From an uncultured Eubacteriales bacterium (GTDB taxonomy: Bacteria > Bacillota > Clostridia > Peptostreptococcales > Anaerovoracaceae), in assembly GCA_900320285.1 (NCBI GenBank), contig ONRQ01000018.1, positions 1-35,241 of the forward strand: a stretch of 35,241 bases of DNA, in the 5' to 3' direction. A program made the translations under genes and the position numbers. This document shows, one piece after another, positions 8,669 to 16,934 of the stretch; position 1 is the first letter of the stretch, and each line of letters starts with the position of its first letter. Under the pieces are notes generated by a model. It ran no database searches. It worked only from the letters and a program-made list of their open reading frames with translations, and was not told the origin of the DNA.

Positions 8669-8977
8669 ATGAGTTTAGGACAGATATTCTTAACTGCGCT
8701 GCTGTATACGCTAATCGGTATGGGCACGGTATTCTGCGTACTGATATTCATATCAATATGCATCTGGCTGCTTGGCAAGGCATTTGCGCCAAAGAAACCG
8801 GAAGTCCAGGCCGCTGCAGCAGCTGCAGTGCCTGAAGAGCCTGAGGGCATCAGGCCTGAAGTCGTTGCCGCCATCATGGCAGCGATCCATCAGCAACTAA
8901 AAGATGAAGAGGGTGTACCTGAAGAAGGATACATCGTCAGGAATGTACGGAGGGCAACATGGAGACATACATCGTAA
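8669..8977 (+). CDS. OadG/MmdD-like small membrane subunit of the Na+-pumping decarboxylase
   Basis: A 102-aa protein with one N-terminal membrane helix (about 5-36), an Ala/Pro-rich linker (PEVQAAAAAAVPEEPEG) and a short cytosolic tail with an RNVRRATW end. This is the build of OadG/MmdD subunits, which tie the carboxyltransferase to the membrane pump and aid assembly. It starts 8 bases after the carboxyltransferase stop and overlaps the biotin carrier start by 19 bases, so translation is coupled. Sequence conservation in this family is low; position between the carboxyltransferase and biotin carrier genes supports the call. Confidence 0.75.
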   Translation: MSLGQIFLTALLYTLIGMGTVFCVLIFISICIWLLGKAFAPKKPEVQAAAAAAVPEEPEGIRPEVVAAIMAAIHQQLKDEEGVPEEGYIVRNVRRATWRHTS

Positions 8978-9318
8978 GAGTAAACGGCGAAGAATTCGAA
9001 GTCGAAATAGAAAAAACGGGCGAAAGTGCAGCTCCTGCGGCAGCAGCCAAGGCAGCACCTGCTCCTAAGAAAGCAGCAGCCAAGTCCGGCGGCGGAAAAG
9101 GAAAGGGCGAACCGGTCGTATGCGGTACAGCCGGCAAGGTCTTTAAGATCGTTGCAAATGAAGGACAGCAGGTCAAGAGCGGAGATACCATTATCGTGCT
9201 CGAGGCTATGAAGATGGAGATCCCTGTTGTTGCACCTAAGGACGGCACAGTCAGCAAGATCGTTGTTTCAGAAGGAGAAGCCACTACATCAGGCCAGACT
9301 GTAGCTTACGTAGAATAG
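8959..9318 (+). CDS. Biotin carboxyl carrier subunit (MmdC-like)
   Basis: A 119-aa protein. Residues 1-20 form a short N-terminal strand segment, 22-50 are an Ala/Pro/Lys-rich flexible swing arm, and 51-119 a biotinyl domain with EAMKMEI and biotin-accepting Lys85. It carries CO2 as carboxybiotin between the carboxyltransferase subunits and the membrane decarboxylase. Both carboxyltransferases in this operon lack a biotin domain, so this is presumably the shared carrier. ATG at 8959 has GGAGG just upstream, within the OadG-like gene. Confidence 0.93.
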   Translation: METYIVRVNGEEFEVEIEKTGESAAPAAAAKAAPAPKKAAAKSGGGKGKGEPVVCGTAGKVFKIVANEGQQVKSGDTIIVLEAMKMEIPVVAPKDGTVSKIVVSEGEATTSGQTVAYVE

Positions 9319-9335
9319 TACCGGGAGGTAGAAAA

Positions 9336-10451
9336 ATGGGAGATACCTTATTCAACCTGGCTCATCAGACCGGCTTTTTCAACCTGACCTTAGGCAATGT
9401 GATAATGATCGCAGTTGCTCTTGGTCTGTTGTATCTGGCCATAGTCAAGGAATATGAGCCACTCCTGCTCCTTCCGATATCGTTCGGCATGCTGCTGGTA
9501 AACCTGTATCCGCCTATCATGGAAGAAGGCGGACTGCTGCATTACTTCTTCATGCTTGATGAGTGGACCATACTTCCGTCTCTGATATTCCTGGGAGTCG
9601 GAGCGCTGACGGACTTCGGTCCATTGATCGCCAACCCTAAGAGCTTCCTGCTCGGAGCTGCGGCGCAGTTCGGAGTATTCGGAGCATTCCTGCTGGCGAT
9701 GCTCATGGGATTCACTGAAGCTCAGGCAGCGGCAGTCAGCATAATCGGAGGAGCAGACGGACCTACATCCATCTTCCTGGCAATGAAGCTTGGACAGAGA
9801 GAACTCATGGGTCCTATCGCCGTGGCGGCGTACTCGTACATGTCGCTTGTACCAATCATACAGCCGCCGATCATGAAAGCGCTGACAACAGAAAAAGAAC
9901 GTAAGATCAAGATGGAGCAGCTCAGAGACGTTTCGAAGAGAGAACGTATCCTGTTCCCGATAATCGTTACGATCGTAGTATGCCTCATACTGCCTTCGAC
10001 TGCACCTCTTATCGGAATGCTCATGCTCGGCAACCTCTTCCGCGAGAGCGGAGTCGTACGTCAGCTGCAGGAGACTGCATCGAACGCACTTATGTACATT
10101 GTAGTAATCTTCCTGGGAACTTCAGTAGGAGCTACGACCAGTGCGGAAGCATTCCTTAAGTGGACCACCATAAAGATAGTCATTCTCGGAATGATAGCGT
10201 TCAGCTTCGGAACAGCTGCCGGAGTGCTCTTCGGCAAACTTATGTGCAAGCTGTCGGGCGGCAAGATCAACCCGCTCATCGGTTCTGCAGGCGTATCCGC
10301 AGTGCCTATGGCAGCGAGAGTTTCACAGAAGGTTGGCGCAGAAGCTGATCCTACGAATTTCCTGCTCATGCATGCCATGGGCCCTAATGTAGCCGGTGTA
10401 ATCGGAACGGCAGTCGCTGCCGGCGTATTCATGGCTATATTCGGCGTCTGA
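9336..10451 (+). CDS. oadB: Na+-translocating carboxybiotin decarboxylase beta subunit (OadB/MmdB/GcdB family)
   Basis: A 371-aa polytopic membrane protein with about nine to eleven hydrophobic segments. Key family motifs are present: [12 protein letters not shown] with Asp141 (equivalent to the Na+/proton site Asp203 in Klebsiella OadB), and near the C-terminus [14 protein letters not shown] and [17 protein letters not shown]. It decarboxylates carboxybiotin and uses the energy to export Na+. Its length fits the MmdB/GcdB branch better than the longer OadB of enterobacteria. It follows the biotin carrier by 17 bases with GGGAGG. The symbol reflects the family only; which substrate feeds it depends on the two carboxyltransferases. 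Confidence 0.92.
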   Translation: MGDTLFNLAHQTGFFNLTLGNVIMIAVALGLLYLAIVKEYEPLLLLPISFGMLLVNLYPPIMEEGGLLHYFFMLDEWTILPSLIFLGVGALTDFGPLIANPKSFLLGAAAQFGVFGAFLLAMLMGFTEAQAAAVSIIGGADGPTSIFLAMKLGQRELMGPIAVAAYSYMSLVPIIQPPIMKALTTEKERKIKMEQLRDVSKRERILFPIIVTIVVCLILPSTAPLIGMLMLGNLFRESGVVRQLQETASNALMYIVVIFLGTSVGATTSAEAFLKWTTIKIVILGMIAFSFGTAAGVLFGKLMCKLSGGKINPLIGSAGVSAVPMAARVSQKVGAEADPTNFLLMHAMGPNVAGVIGTAVAAGVFMAIFGV

Positions 10452-10469
10452 TATCAATGGAGGAATAAA

Positions 10470-11867
10470 ATGGGAAAGAAAATAAGAATAATGGAGACTG
10501 TGATCAGAGACGGTCAGCAGTCACTGATCGCTACAAGAATGCCTTTTGAAGACATGGAGCCGGCACTGGCTCTGATGGACGAGGTAGGCTATGAAGCAAT
10601 TGAGTGCTGGGGCGGAGCTACATTCGACTCCTGCATCAGATTCCTCGATGAGGATCCGTGGGAAAGACTCAGAAAGCTCCGTGCGGCAATGCCTAACACA
10701 CAGCTTCAGATGCTGCTCAGAGGCCAGAACCTTCTCGGTTACAGACACTATTCTGATGACGTTGTAGACTATTTCGTCAAAAAGTCAATCGACAACGGTA
10801 TCGACAGAATCAGGATATTCGACGCGCTGAATGACCTCCGCAATGTTGAGACAGCAGTAAAGGCGACCAAGGCCTACGGAGCTCACGCTCAGGTAGCTAT
10901 GTCATATACCATCGGCGAGCCTTATACACCTGAGTACTGGAAGGGCCGCGCTCTTCGCATTCAGGAACTCGGTGCAGACTCGATCTGCATAAAGGACATG
11001 GCAGGACTCATGGTGCCGACAGCAGCAGGCGAGATGATCAAGATGCTCAAGGAGACAGTGGATATTCCTATCCAGCTTCATACGCACTGCACAAGCGGTG
11101 TAGCACCAATCACTTATTACGTTGCTGCACACGCAGGTGTTGATGTCATCGACACGGCGATATCGCCGTTCTCGGGCGGTACGAGCCAGCCTTCTACCGA
11201 GGTAATGGTAGAGACATTCAGAGGAACTGAATATGATACAGGCCTCGACATCAGCAAGCTCGAAAAGATAGCTGCTCACTTCCAGACAATCAGAGACAAG
11301 GATCTCAAGAGCGGACTCATGAACACCAAGGTTCTGGGCACGGACATCAAGACCCTTATCTATCAGGTACCTGGCGGAATGCTTTCGAACCTTGTATCGC
11401 AGCTGAAAGACCAGAATGCTGAGGACAAGTATCTCGAAGTGCTTCAGGAAGTGCCTCGCGTAAGGAACGACCTCGGTATGCCGCCGCTCGTAACACCGTC
11501 ATCACAGATCGTAGGAACACAGGCTGTTCTGAACGTACTGATGGGTGAGAGATACAAGGTGCTGTCCAAGGAGACTCAGGAGATACTCAAGGGCAAATAC
11601 GGTTCAACACCTATGCCTATGAACCCTGAGGTCCTTGCTAAGATCGATGAGAGCCAGAGGATCACCTGCAGACCTGCAGACCTGCTGGAGCCTGAACTTG
11701 AGAAGCTCACGGCAGAAGTCGGCGACTACAAGGAGCAGGACGAAGACGTACTGACATATGCTCTGTTCGGACAGGTAGCGCTCGATTACTTCAAGAGAAG
11801 GGCAGCCCTCCGCAACAAGGTGGATCCGGGCTCAATAGATATGAAAAACAAAGCATATCCTGTATAA
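10470..11867 (+). CDS. oadA: Oxaloacetate decarboxylase alpha / pyruvate carboxyltransferase subunit, without biotin domain
   Basis: A 465-aa HMGL-like TIM-barrel carboxyltransferase (1-270) plus the conserved PYC/OAD C-terminal region. Metal ligands are Asp14 in RDGQQS, His204 and His206 in QLHTHCTSG; Lys175 in CIKDMAGL is the expected carbamylated lysine. The usual RDAHQS is RDGQQS here. The protein ends where classic OadA (~590 aa) would continue into a linker and biotinyl domain, so it must use the separate carrier gene. Reaction: oxaloacetate plus biotin gives pyruvate plus carboxybiotin, or the reverse. It resembles the 5S subunit of propionibacterial transcarboxylase. Start at 10470 has GGAGG 9 bases upstream; the gap to the pump gene is 18 bases. 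Confidence 0.9.
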   Translation: MGKKIRIMETVIRDGQQSLIATRMPFEDMEPALALMDEVGYEAIECWGGATFDSCIRFLDEDPWERLRKLRAAMPNTQLQMLLRGQNLLGYRHYSDDVVDYFVKKSIDNGIDRIRIFDALNDLRNVETAVKATKAYGAHAQVAMSYTIGEPYTPEYWKGRALRIQELGADSICIKDMAGLMVPTAAGEMIKMLKETVDIPIQLHTHCTSGVAPITYYVAAHAGVDVIDTAISPFSGGTSQPSTEVMVETFRGTEYDTGLDISKLEKIAAHFQTIRDKDLKSGLMNTKVLGTDIKTLIYQVPGGMLSNLVSQLKDQNAEDKYLEVLQEVPRVRNDLGMPPLVTPSSQIVGTQAVLNVLMGERYKVLSKETQEILKGKYGSTPMPMNPEVLAKIDESQRITCRPADLLEPELEKLTAEVGDYKEQDEDVLTYALFGQVALDYFKRRAALRNKVDPGSIDMKNKAYPV

Positions 11868-11880
11868 GACCAAAGGAGAG

Positions 11881-13107
11881 GTGGTAATTATGGGTTTTAT
11901 AAAAGAAAACGGCAGGACTATACCTGTTGCTGATAAGGTATTTGCTCTGAGCGGACGTGCCAAGGCGGCCATCGCGGCAAAGGGCAAGGATGCAGTCGTA
12001 AATGCTACAGTAGGAGCTCTGCTTGATGATAACGGTGATCTGGTGGTCATGTCATCGGTAGCAGAAGCTATTCGTACCCTTACACCTGCTGATTATGCTG
12101 AATACGCTCCTATCACGGGCACACCTGCATTCAAGGAAGCAGTCGTAAAGGCTCTTTTCGGTAATTATGAGCCATCCGGACACATCAATCTTTGTGTGAC
12201 TCCGGGAGGAACCGGAAGTATCACCAGCGCAATAGCGAACTACTCGAATTACGGTGACAGTGTGCTTACTCATGACTGGTGTTGGGCGAACTATAAAAAT
12301 ATTGCTGTTTCACAGGGCCGCAAGCTCAAAACGTTCAGATTCTTCAATGAAGACGGCGGTTTTGATGCTGTTGACCTCGAAAAGCAGCTGAAAGAGCTCG
12401 CTGCAGTACAGGATCAGGTTGTTCTTATGATCAACACACCTGCCCACAATCCGACCGGATACTCACTCAGCCTTGAAGACTGGGATGCAATGATCGATGT
12501 GATCAACAGGGCGACCTGCAAGGTGGTACTCTTCCTTGACATCGCTTACATCGACTATGCCGGTGAAGAGGACGAAGTACGCGCATTTGTACCTAAGCTT
12601 GCAAAGCTCGGCGACCACGTACTCACCATTTTCGGATACAGCGCATCCAAGACTCTTACCGCTTACGGCATGAGACTCGGAGCAATCGTATGTATGGCAA
12701 AGACCGAGGAAGATGCTGAGGAATTCAGACGCGCTGCAGAGTATTCAGCACGTTCCACATGGTCTAACTGCAACCGTTCGGCCATGGTGGTAATGGGTAA
12801 GATCTATGCAGACCCTGAACTCAGGGCTAAAGTGGACAAAGAGAGAAGGGTATACCGCGACATGCTTCTCGAGCGCGGACGCATTTTTGAAAAGGCCCTT
12901 AATGACAACGGAGTCAAGTGCGTACCGTTCAGAGCAGGATTCTTCGTGACCATAGCTTGCGATGATCCTGCAGGGGTATGTCAGAAGCTTGAGGAACAGG
13001 ATATATTCTGCCTGGCCCTCGCAAAGGGAATCCGTGTATCTATCGCGTCAATCTCGAAAGAGAAGTGTGTAAAATGCGCTGAAGCTATAGCGGCTTTACT
13101 CAAATAA
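11881..13107 (+). CDS. Aspartate/aromatic aminotransferase (AspC/TyrB-like, class I)
   Basis: A 408-aa PLP enzyme. TPAHNPTG (183-190), LDIAYIDYAG (from 216) and YSASKTLTAYGMRLGA with PLP lysine Lys254 are the marks of the Ia aspartate/aromatic branch, where the Asn-Pro-Thr-Gly motif is preceded by AH. A carboxylate-binding Arg sits in GIRVSIASIS near the C-terminus. It is 13 bases behind the oadA stop (ribosome site AAAGGAGAGG) and before the operon terminator. Making oxaloacetate from aspartate would feed the oadA-type subunit directly, which is the simplest reading of the operon. Aromatic amino acid substrates are the alternative. Confidence 0.87.
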   Translation: MVIMGFIKENGRTIPVADKVFALSGRAKAAIAAKGKDAVVNATVGALLDDNGDLVVMSSVAEAIRTLTPADYAEYAPITGTPAFKEAVVKALFGNYEPSGHINLCVTPGGTGSITSAIANYSNYGDSVLTHDWCWANYKNIAVSQGRKLKTFRFFNEDGGFDAVDLEKQLKELAAVQDQVVLMINTPAHNPTGYSLSLEDWDAMIDVINRATCKVVLFLDIAYIDYAGEEDEVRAFVPKLAKLGDHVLTIFGYSASKTLTAYGMRLGAIVCMAKTEEDAEEFRRAAEYSARSTWSNCNRSAMVVMGKIYADPELRAKVDKERRVYRDMLLERGRIFEKALNDNGVKCVPFRAGFFVTIACDDPAGVCQKLEEQDIFCLALAKGIRVSIASISKEKCVKCAEAIAALLK

Positions 13108-13120
13108 AACATTTTGGTGA

Positions 13121-13166
13121 CAGCCGCGCCTGACTGCTTGCAGAAAGACGCGGCTGCCGCATTTTT
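13121..13166 (+). terminator. Intrinsic terminator of the decarboxylase operon
   Basis: CAGCCGCG (13121-13128) pairs perfectly with CGCGGCTG (13149-13156) around a 20-base loop that has an inner CTGC/GCAG pair, followed by CCGCATTTTT. The four bases before the T-run make it slightly imperfect, so some read-through into the racemase gene is possible. Confidence 0.7.
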
Positions 13167-13183
13167 ACAGAAAGGAGACTGAA

Positions 13184-13912
13184 ATGCCTAAGACCATTGG
13201 TATTATGGGCGGCATGGGTCCTGCTGCGACAGTAGACCTGATGAGCAGGATCATAAGCATGACAGACGCCTATTCCGATCAGGAACATATCCCTATGATA
13301 GTCGATAACGATACCAGGATCCCTGACCGTACGGAAGCTATCCTGGGCAGAGGCGAAAGCTGTGCACCGGAGATGCTGGCAAGTGCCAGAAGACTTGAGG
13401 CAGCCGGAGCGGACTTCATAGTGATAGCGTGCCACGCAGCTCACAGCTTTGTGGATGAGATAAAAGGTCAGATCGGTATACCTATACTAGAGATGCCTGA
13501 GGAGACAGCAAAGCTGCTAAAACTCAATGGTGTCGATAAAGCTGCTGTTCTCGCTACTGACGGTACCGTGCGAAGCGGTCTGTTCGGACATGCTCTTGAG
13601 CGCATGGGGATACTGACTGTGTATCCGAATGAGGAGCAGCAGAAACTGGTCATGTCACTGGTGTACGACTATGTCAAAAAAGGCGTAGCCGAAATACCGG
13701 ATTCGATCCGCGAAGGCATGCAGAACATGATCGGAGATCTGGGCAAGCAGGGTGCGGAGGTGCTTATCCTCGCAAGCACTGAGTTTCCTATCGCTTTCAG
13801 CTTAATGGGACTCAAGTCGGATGCATTTGTAGATCCGACAATTATTCTTGCCAAATCGGCCATAAGAATGGCCGGAGCTAATGTCAGAAAATCAGCTGAC
13901 GACAGCTTTTAA
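13184..13912 (+). CDS. Aspartate/glutamate racemase family protein with Ser at the second catalytic position
   Basis: A 242-aa PLP-independent amino acid racemase. The N-terminus IGIMGGMGPAATVDL and DNDTRIPDRT are classic for aspartate racemases. The first catalytic motif is intact (IACHAAHSF, Cys83). The second, normally GCTELP, is ASTEFP with Ser198 (codon AGC at 13775) in place of cysteine. Two-base racemases use both thiols as acid and base, so this change should weaken or bias the reaction to one direction, or switch the enzyme to another role. ATG at 13184 has AAAGGAG 8 bases upstream. It lies upstream of the symporter gene with no terminator between them. A paralogue with both cysteines lies at 16069. 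Confidence 0.83.
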   Translation: MPKTIGIMGGMGPAATVDLMSRIISMTDAYSDQEHIPMIVDNDTRIPDRTEAILGRGESCAPEMLASARRLEAAGADFIVIACHAAHSFVDEIKGQIGIPILEMPEETAKLLKLNGVDKAAVLATDGTVRSGLFGHALERMGILTVYPNEEQQKLVMSLVYDYVKKGVAEIPDSIREGMQNMIGDLGKQGAEVLILASTEFPIAFSLMGLKSDAFVDPTIILAKSAIRMAGANVRKSADDSF

Positions 13913-14003
13913 TTGATAGTTGACATGCGGTGGAAAGAATGGGGGCTTCAGCCACATGTAAAGCTATACGTGATAAGGAGGATAAAGGTTTAAGGAGGTT
14001 TTT

Positions 14004-15236
14004 ATGGAGAAGATTAAAAATTCACTGCCGCTTCAGATATTCATCGCTCTCGGCCTTGGTATCGTGGCAGGACTCATCTTTCTTGCAGCAGGCGCAGCTG
14101 ATTTTACCGAAGCTTATATCAAGCCTTTTGGTACTATCTTCCTGAATCTGCTCAAGTTCATCGTAGTTCCTATCGTAATTACATCTATAGTTCAGGGTGT
14201 TGTGTCACTCTCGGACATCAAGAAAGTAGGTACCATCGGACTCCGTACTATTATTTACTACTTCTGCACTACAGCATTCGCTATAGTCATCGGACTCATT
14301 TTCTCGAACATTTTCAAGGGAACATATAAGGTCCTGGAGACAAGCGCACTGGAATATGAAGCCGCAGAGCCTACGAGCTTTATGGACACGATAGTCAATA
14401 TCTTTCCGTCCAACCTGTTCGAGCCTATGGTAAATAACACCATGCTGCAGGTAATCGTTATCGCTCTCTTTGTCGGATTCGGTATCATAATTGCCGGAGA
14501 CAAAGGCCTTCCGTTCAAGGAATGGATTGACAGTGCTTACGAAGTGTTCATGGTCATCATGAGAGGAATAATCAAGATGACTCCGATCGCTGTATTCTGC
14601 CTGATCACACCGGTAGTAGCAGTAAACGGACCTGAGGTACTCGGATCGCTCGCGATGGTACTTCTGACAGCCTACATTGCGTACGCAGTGCATGCTTTGT
14701 TTACCTACTCACTCGCTGTCAAGACTCTTGGTCACATGAATCCTGTAGAATTCCTCAAGGGAGCTCTTCCGGCATTCCTGTTCGCATTCTCGAGTACATC
14801 TTCGATCGGTACTCTTCCGGTTACCATGGAATGCGCTGTGAAGATGGGCGGCCGCAAGGATGTTGCCAGCTTCACACTTCCGCTCGGTGCTACTATCAAC
14901 ATGGATGGTACCGCGATCTATCAGGGTGTCTGCGCGATCTTCATCGCAAGCTGCTACGGAATCAATCTGACACTTGGCCAGATGGTAACTATCGTTCTTA
15001 CAGCTACACTCGCTTCGATCGGAACAGCCGGAACACCTGGCGCGGGCATGATCATGCTTGCTATGGTACTCCAGTCTGTAGGCCTGCCTGTTGAAGGTAT
15101 CGCACTTGTAGCAGGTGTAGACCGTATCTTCGATATGGGACGTACAGGAATCAACGTTGTAGGAGACCTCTCTGCTGCTATGATCATCAGTGATTATGAG
15201 ACAAGAAGAGAAGGAAAGGAATTCCCTAAAAAATAA
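14004..15236 (+). CDS. Dicarboxylate/amino acid:cation symporter (SDF/DAACS family)
   Basis: A 410-aa transporter of the GltP/GltPh fold. The re-entrant hairpin HP1 serine-rich motif reads SSTSSIGTLP, and TM7 carries NMDGTAIY, the unwound Na+/substrate site. HP2 has the GTPGAGMIMLAMVL stretch, and TM8 has GVDRIFDMGRTGINVVGD, where Asp and Asn coordinate the amino group and carboxylate. Substrate class: aspartate, glutamate or C4-dicarboxylates with Na+ (or H+). Strong ribosome site AAGGAGG; 91 bases after the racemase. Placement between two Asp/Glu racemases and after an oxaloacetate decarboxylase operon favours aspartate/glutamate, with the Na+ pump supplying the driving gradient. Confidence 0.93.
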   Translation: MEKIKNSLPLQIFIALGLGIVAGLIFLAAGAADFTEAYIKPFGTIFLNLLKFIVVPIVITSIVQGVVSLSDIKKVGTIGLRTIIYYFCTTAFAIVIGLIFSNIFKGTYKVLETSALEYEAAEPTSFMDTIVNIFPSNLFEPMVNNTMLQVIVIALFVGFGIIIAGDKGLPFKEWIDSAYEVFMVIMRGIIKMTPIAVFCLITPVVAVNGPEVLGSLAMVLLTAYIAYAVHALFTYSLAVKTLGHMNPVEFLKGALPAFLFAFSSTSSIGTLPVTMECAVKMGGRKDVASFTLPLGATINMDGTAIYQGVCAIFIASCYGINLTLGQMVTIVLTATLASIGTAGTPGAGMIMLAMVLQSVGLPVEGIALVAGVDRIFDMGRTGINVVGDLSAAMIISDYETRREGKEFPKK

Positions 15237-15247
15237 AGGTAAATCAT

Positions 15248-15277
15248 TTGACAAACCATTAGTATAGGACTTAGAGA
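15248..15277 (+). promoter_or_regulatory. Possible weak promoter before the TSUP gene
   Basis: A perfect TTGACA at 15248-15253 is followed 18 bases later by TAGAGA at 15272-15277, a poor -10. It lies only 9 bases from the TSUP start codon, giving an almost leaderless message; that gene also lacks a clear Shine-Dalgarno sequence. Confidence 0.25.
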
Positions 15278-15286
15278 TACAACTGA

Positions 15287-16042
15287 ATGGAATTGAGTAT
15301 TTGGACATTTTTAATAGTATGCCCTCTGACATTCCTTGGAGGGTTCGTTGACGCAGTCGCGGGCGGCGGGGGACTTATCTCGTTGCCCGCTTATATGATT
15401 GCGGGCGTGCCTGTGCACAATGCAATAGCGACTAACAAGCTGAGTTCCGGCATGGGAACCACGGTATCAACATACAGGCTCGCTAAACTCGGCTACATCC
15501 CGTGGCGCAAAGCCGTTTTGTGCATAGTTATGGCAATGATAGGCTCGTCCTCAGGTGCGAGGCTTGCTCTAATGGTGGATGCGGAGCTGTTCAAAAGAAT
15601 CATGCTTGTCATCATTCCTCTTACGGCGCTGTATGTTATGCGGAATAAAAAGATGGACGAAAAGGAGCCTCTGGACAGCCGCAGTACAGCGATCCGCTCT
15701 GCTGCTGTGGCGCTCCTGATAGGAGCATATGACGGTTTTTACGGACCGGGAACCGGAACGTTCCTCATACTGCTTCTGACAGCTTTTGCGCATTTCAGAC
15801 TCGGAGAGGCCAACGGAGTTGCAAAGTCCATCAATCTTACTACCAATCTGACTTCTCTGGCCGTTTATCTTATGAACGGCAAGGTTATATTATTGCTTGG
15901 ATTTTTCGGCGGTTTGTTCGGTATAATAGGCAATTACATCGGCGTGACATTCTTTGAAAAGAAGGGTGCAAAAGCCGTCAGACCGCTCATGATTACCGTA
16001 CTGGTCATATTTTTTATTAGGATACTCAGCGAAATCATATGA
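15287..16042 (+). CDS. TSUP (TauE/SafE/YfcA) family permease
   Basis: A 251-aa membrane protein with two homologous halves of about four helices. The first repeat has GGFVDAVAGGGGLISLP and NAIATNKLSSGMGTTVSTYR; the second has YDGFYGPGTGTFLILLLT and EANGVAKSINLTTNLTSL. These are the paired signature motifs of the TSUP family, which exports or imports sulfite, sulfonates or small organic acids. ATG at 15287 has no obvious ribosome site. The gene ends overlapping an ATGA of the next frame and 26 bases before the second racemase start. The substrate is unknown; a carboxylate by-product of the local pathway is a guess. Confidence 0.85.
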   Translation: MELSIWTFLIVCPLTFLGGFVDAVAGGGGLISLPAYMIAGVPVHNAIATNKLSSGMGTTVSTYRLAKLGYIPWRKAVLCIVMAMIGSSSGARLALMVDAELFKRIMLVIIPLTALYVMRNKKMDEKEPLDSRSTAIRSAAVALLIGAYDGFYGPGTGTFLILLLTAFAHFRLGEANGVAKSINLTTNLTSLAVYLMNGKVILLLGFFGGLFGIIGNYIGVTFFEKKGAKAVRPLMITVLVIFFIRILSEII

Positions 16043-16068
16043 TCCGGAAAACAGATAAAGGTTCTGAA

Positions 16069-16785
16069 ATGAATAATTATAAAACAATAGGAATAATCGG
16101 AGGGATGGGCCCGCTGGCCACGTACGACCTTGCCGAAAAGATACTTAATAATACTGTTGCAGACTGTGATCAGGGTAATGTCCCTGTACTGATTGACTGT
16201 AATACAAGGATAGCAGACAGAACGGCTGCAATACTGCATGGCGGAGCTGATCCAAGGCCTGAGATGAAGAAGAGCGCAAAGCGCCTGGAGTCGGCCGGAG
16301 CAGATGTTCTCATGATGGCATGCAACACTGCGCATTATTTCTATGACAGCATATGCGAAGACATAGACATACCTGTTCTGCACATGCCGAGGCTGACTGC
16401 CGGTCATCTGCAAAGCATGGGCGTGAAAAAAGCGGGCGTGCTGGCGACTGACGGTACCTGTCAGAGCGGAGTCTATGGTGACGCGCTTAAGGAAGCCGGA
16501 ATAGAGCCGGTTTATCCTTCTGAGGAAAAGCAGAAACTTATCATGAGCCTTATATATGATCATGTAAAAGCAGGCATCATGGATTTTTCGGATCTGGATA
16601 TTGATGGGATCATAGCTGAAATGCAGGGGAAGGGAGCGGAGGTCCTGATATTAGGATGTACTGAGCTTCCTGTGGCTTTTGATATCATCGGAAGGACTGC
16701 TCTCCCGACCATTGATCCGACTGTAGTTCTCGCCAGAGCTGCAGTAAGTTTTGCAGGCGCTCCGTTGAGAGAGATGCAGAAATAA
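16069..16785 (+). CDS. Aspartate/glutamate racemase, both catalytic cysteines present
   Basis: A 238-aa racemase. I prefer ATG 16069 to the upstream in-frame ATG 16039: it has AAAGG at proper spacing and aligns with the paralogue's N-terminus (IGIIGGMGPLATYDL). Cys85 in MACNTAHYF and Cys197 in LGCTELPVAF form the two-base pair; DCNTRIADRT is the substrate-carboxylate region. It converts L- and D-aspartate (or glutamate). It is clearly related to the 13184 gene but keeps the second cysteine, so the two may differ in direction or substrate. It follows the TSUP permease closely and is last in the block. Confidence 0.9.
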   Translation: MNNYKTIGIIGGMGPLATYDLAEKILNNTVADCDQGNVPVLIDCNTRIADRTAAILHGGADPRPEMKKSAKRLESAGADVLMMACNTAHYFYDSICEDIDIPVLHMPRLTAGHLQSMGVKKAGVLATDGTCQSGVYGDALKEAGIEPVYPSEEKQKLIMSLIYDHVKAGIMDFSDLDIDGIIAEMQGKGAEVLILGCTELPVAFDIIGRTALPTIDPTVVLARAAVSFAGAPLREMQK

Positions 16786-16934
16786 GGAAACTATACGTTG
16801 GAAAAGAGTTTCATTATATATAGCCCGCATGCTACAATGTACCGGGAAAAGGGAAGGGACAGTTGACAAACTGTTCTCTTGATGTTTTTTGTAAATCATA
16901 CTTAAGAGTTTTCTATCATTAGCGGAGAATTATT
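16786..16934 (+). promoter_or_regulatory. 149-base spacer with a palindrome and candidate promoter before the sugar symporter
   Basis: Contents: a weak stem GAAACT (16787-16792) with AGTTTC (16807-16812); a candidate promoter TTCATT-17-TACAAT (16810-16815, 16833-16838); and a 6-bp inverted repeat ACAGTT-GACA-AACTGT at 16859-16874, which would lie in the leader if that promoter is used and could be an operator. A T-run at 16884-16889 is too far from the repeat for a standard terminator. GGAG at 16923-16926 is the ribosome site. Confidence 0.35.

Noticed and set aside
13912-13998. TTGATA and TTGACA boxes before the SDF symporter as a promoter
   Set aside because: No acceptable -10 occurs at 16-18 bases from either box; the symporter is more simply read from the racemase transcript.
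13930-14145. Short 71-codon frame overlapping the symporter start as a leader gene
   Set aside because: It runs out of frame through the conserved symporter N-terminus and has no ribosome site of its own.
16039-16068. ATG at 16039 as the start of the second racemase
   Set aside because: The extra ten residues do not align with the paralogue, and ATG 16069 has the better-placed AAAGG.
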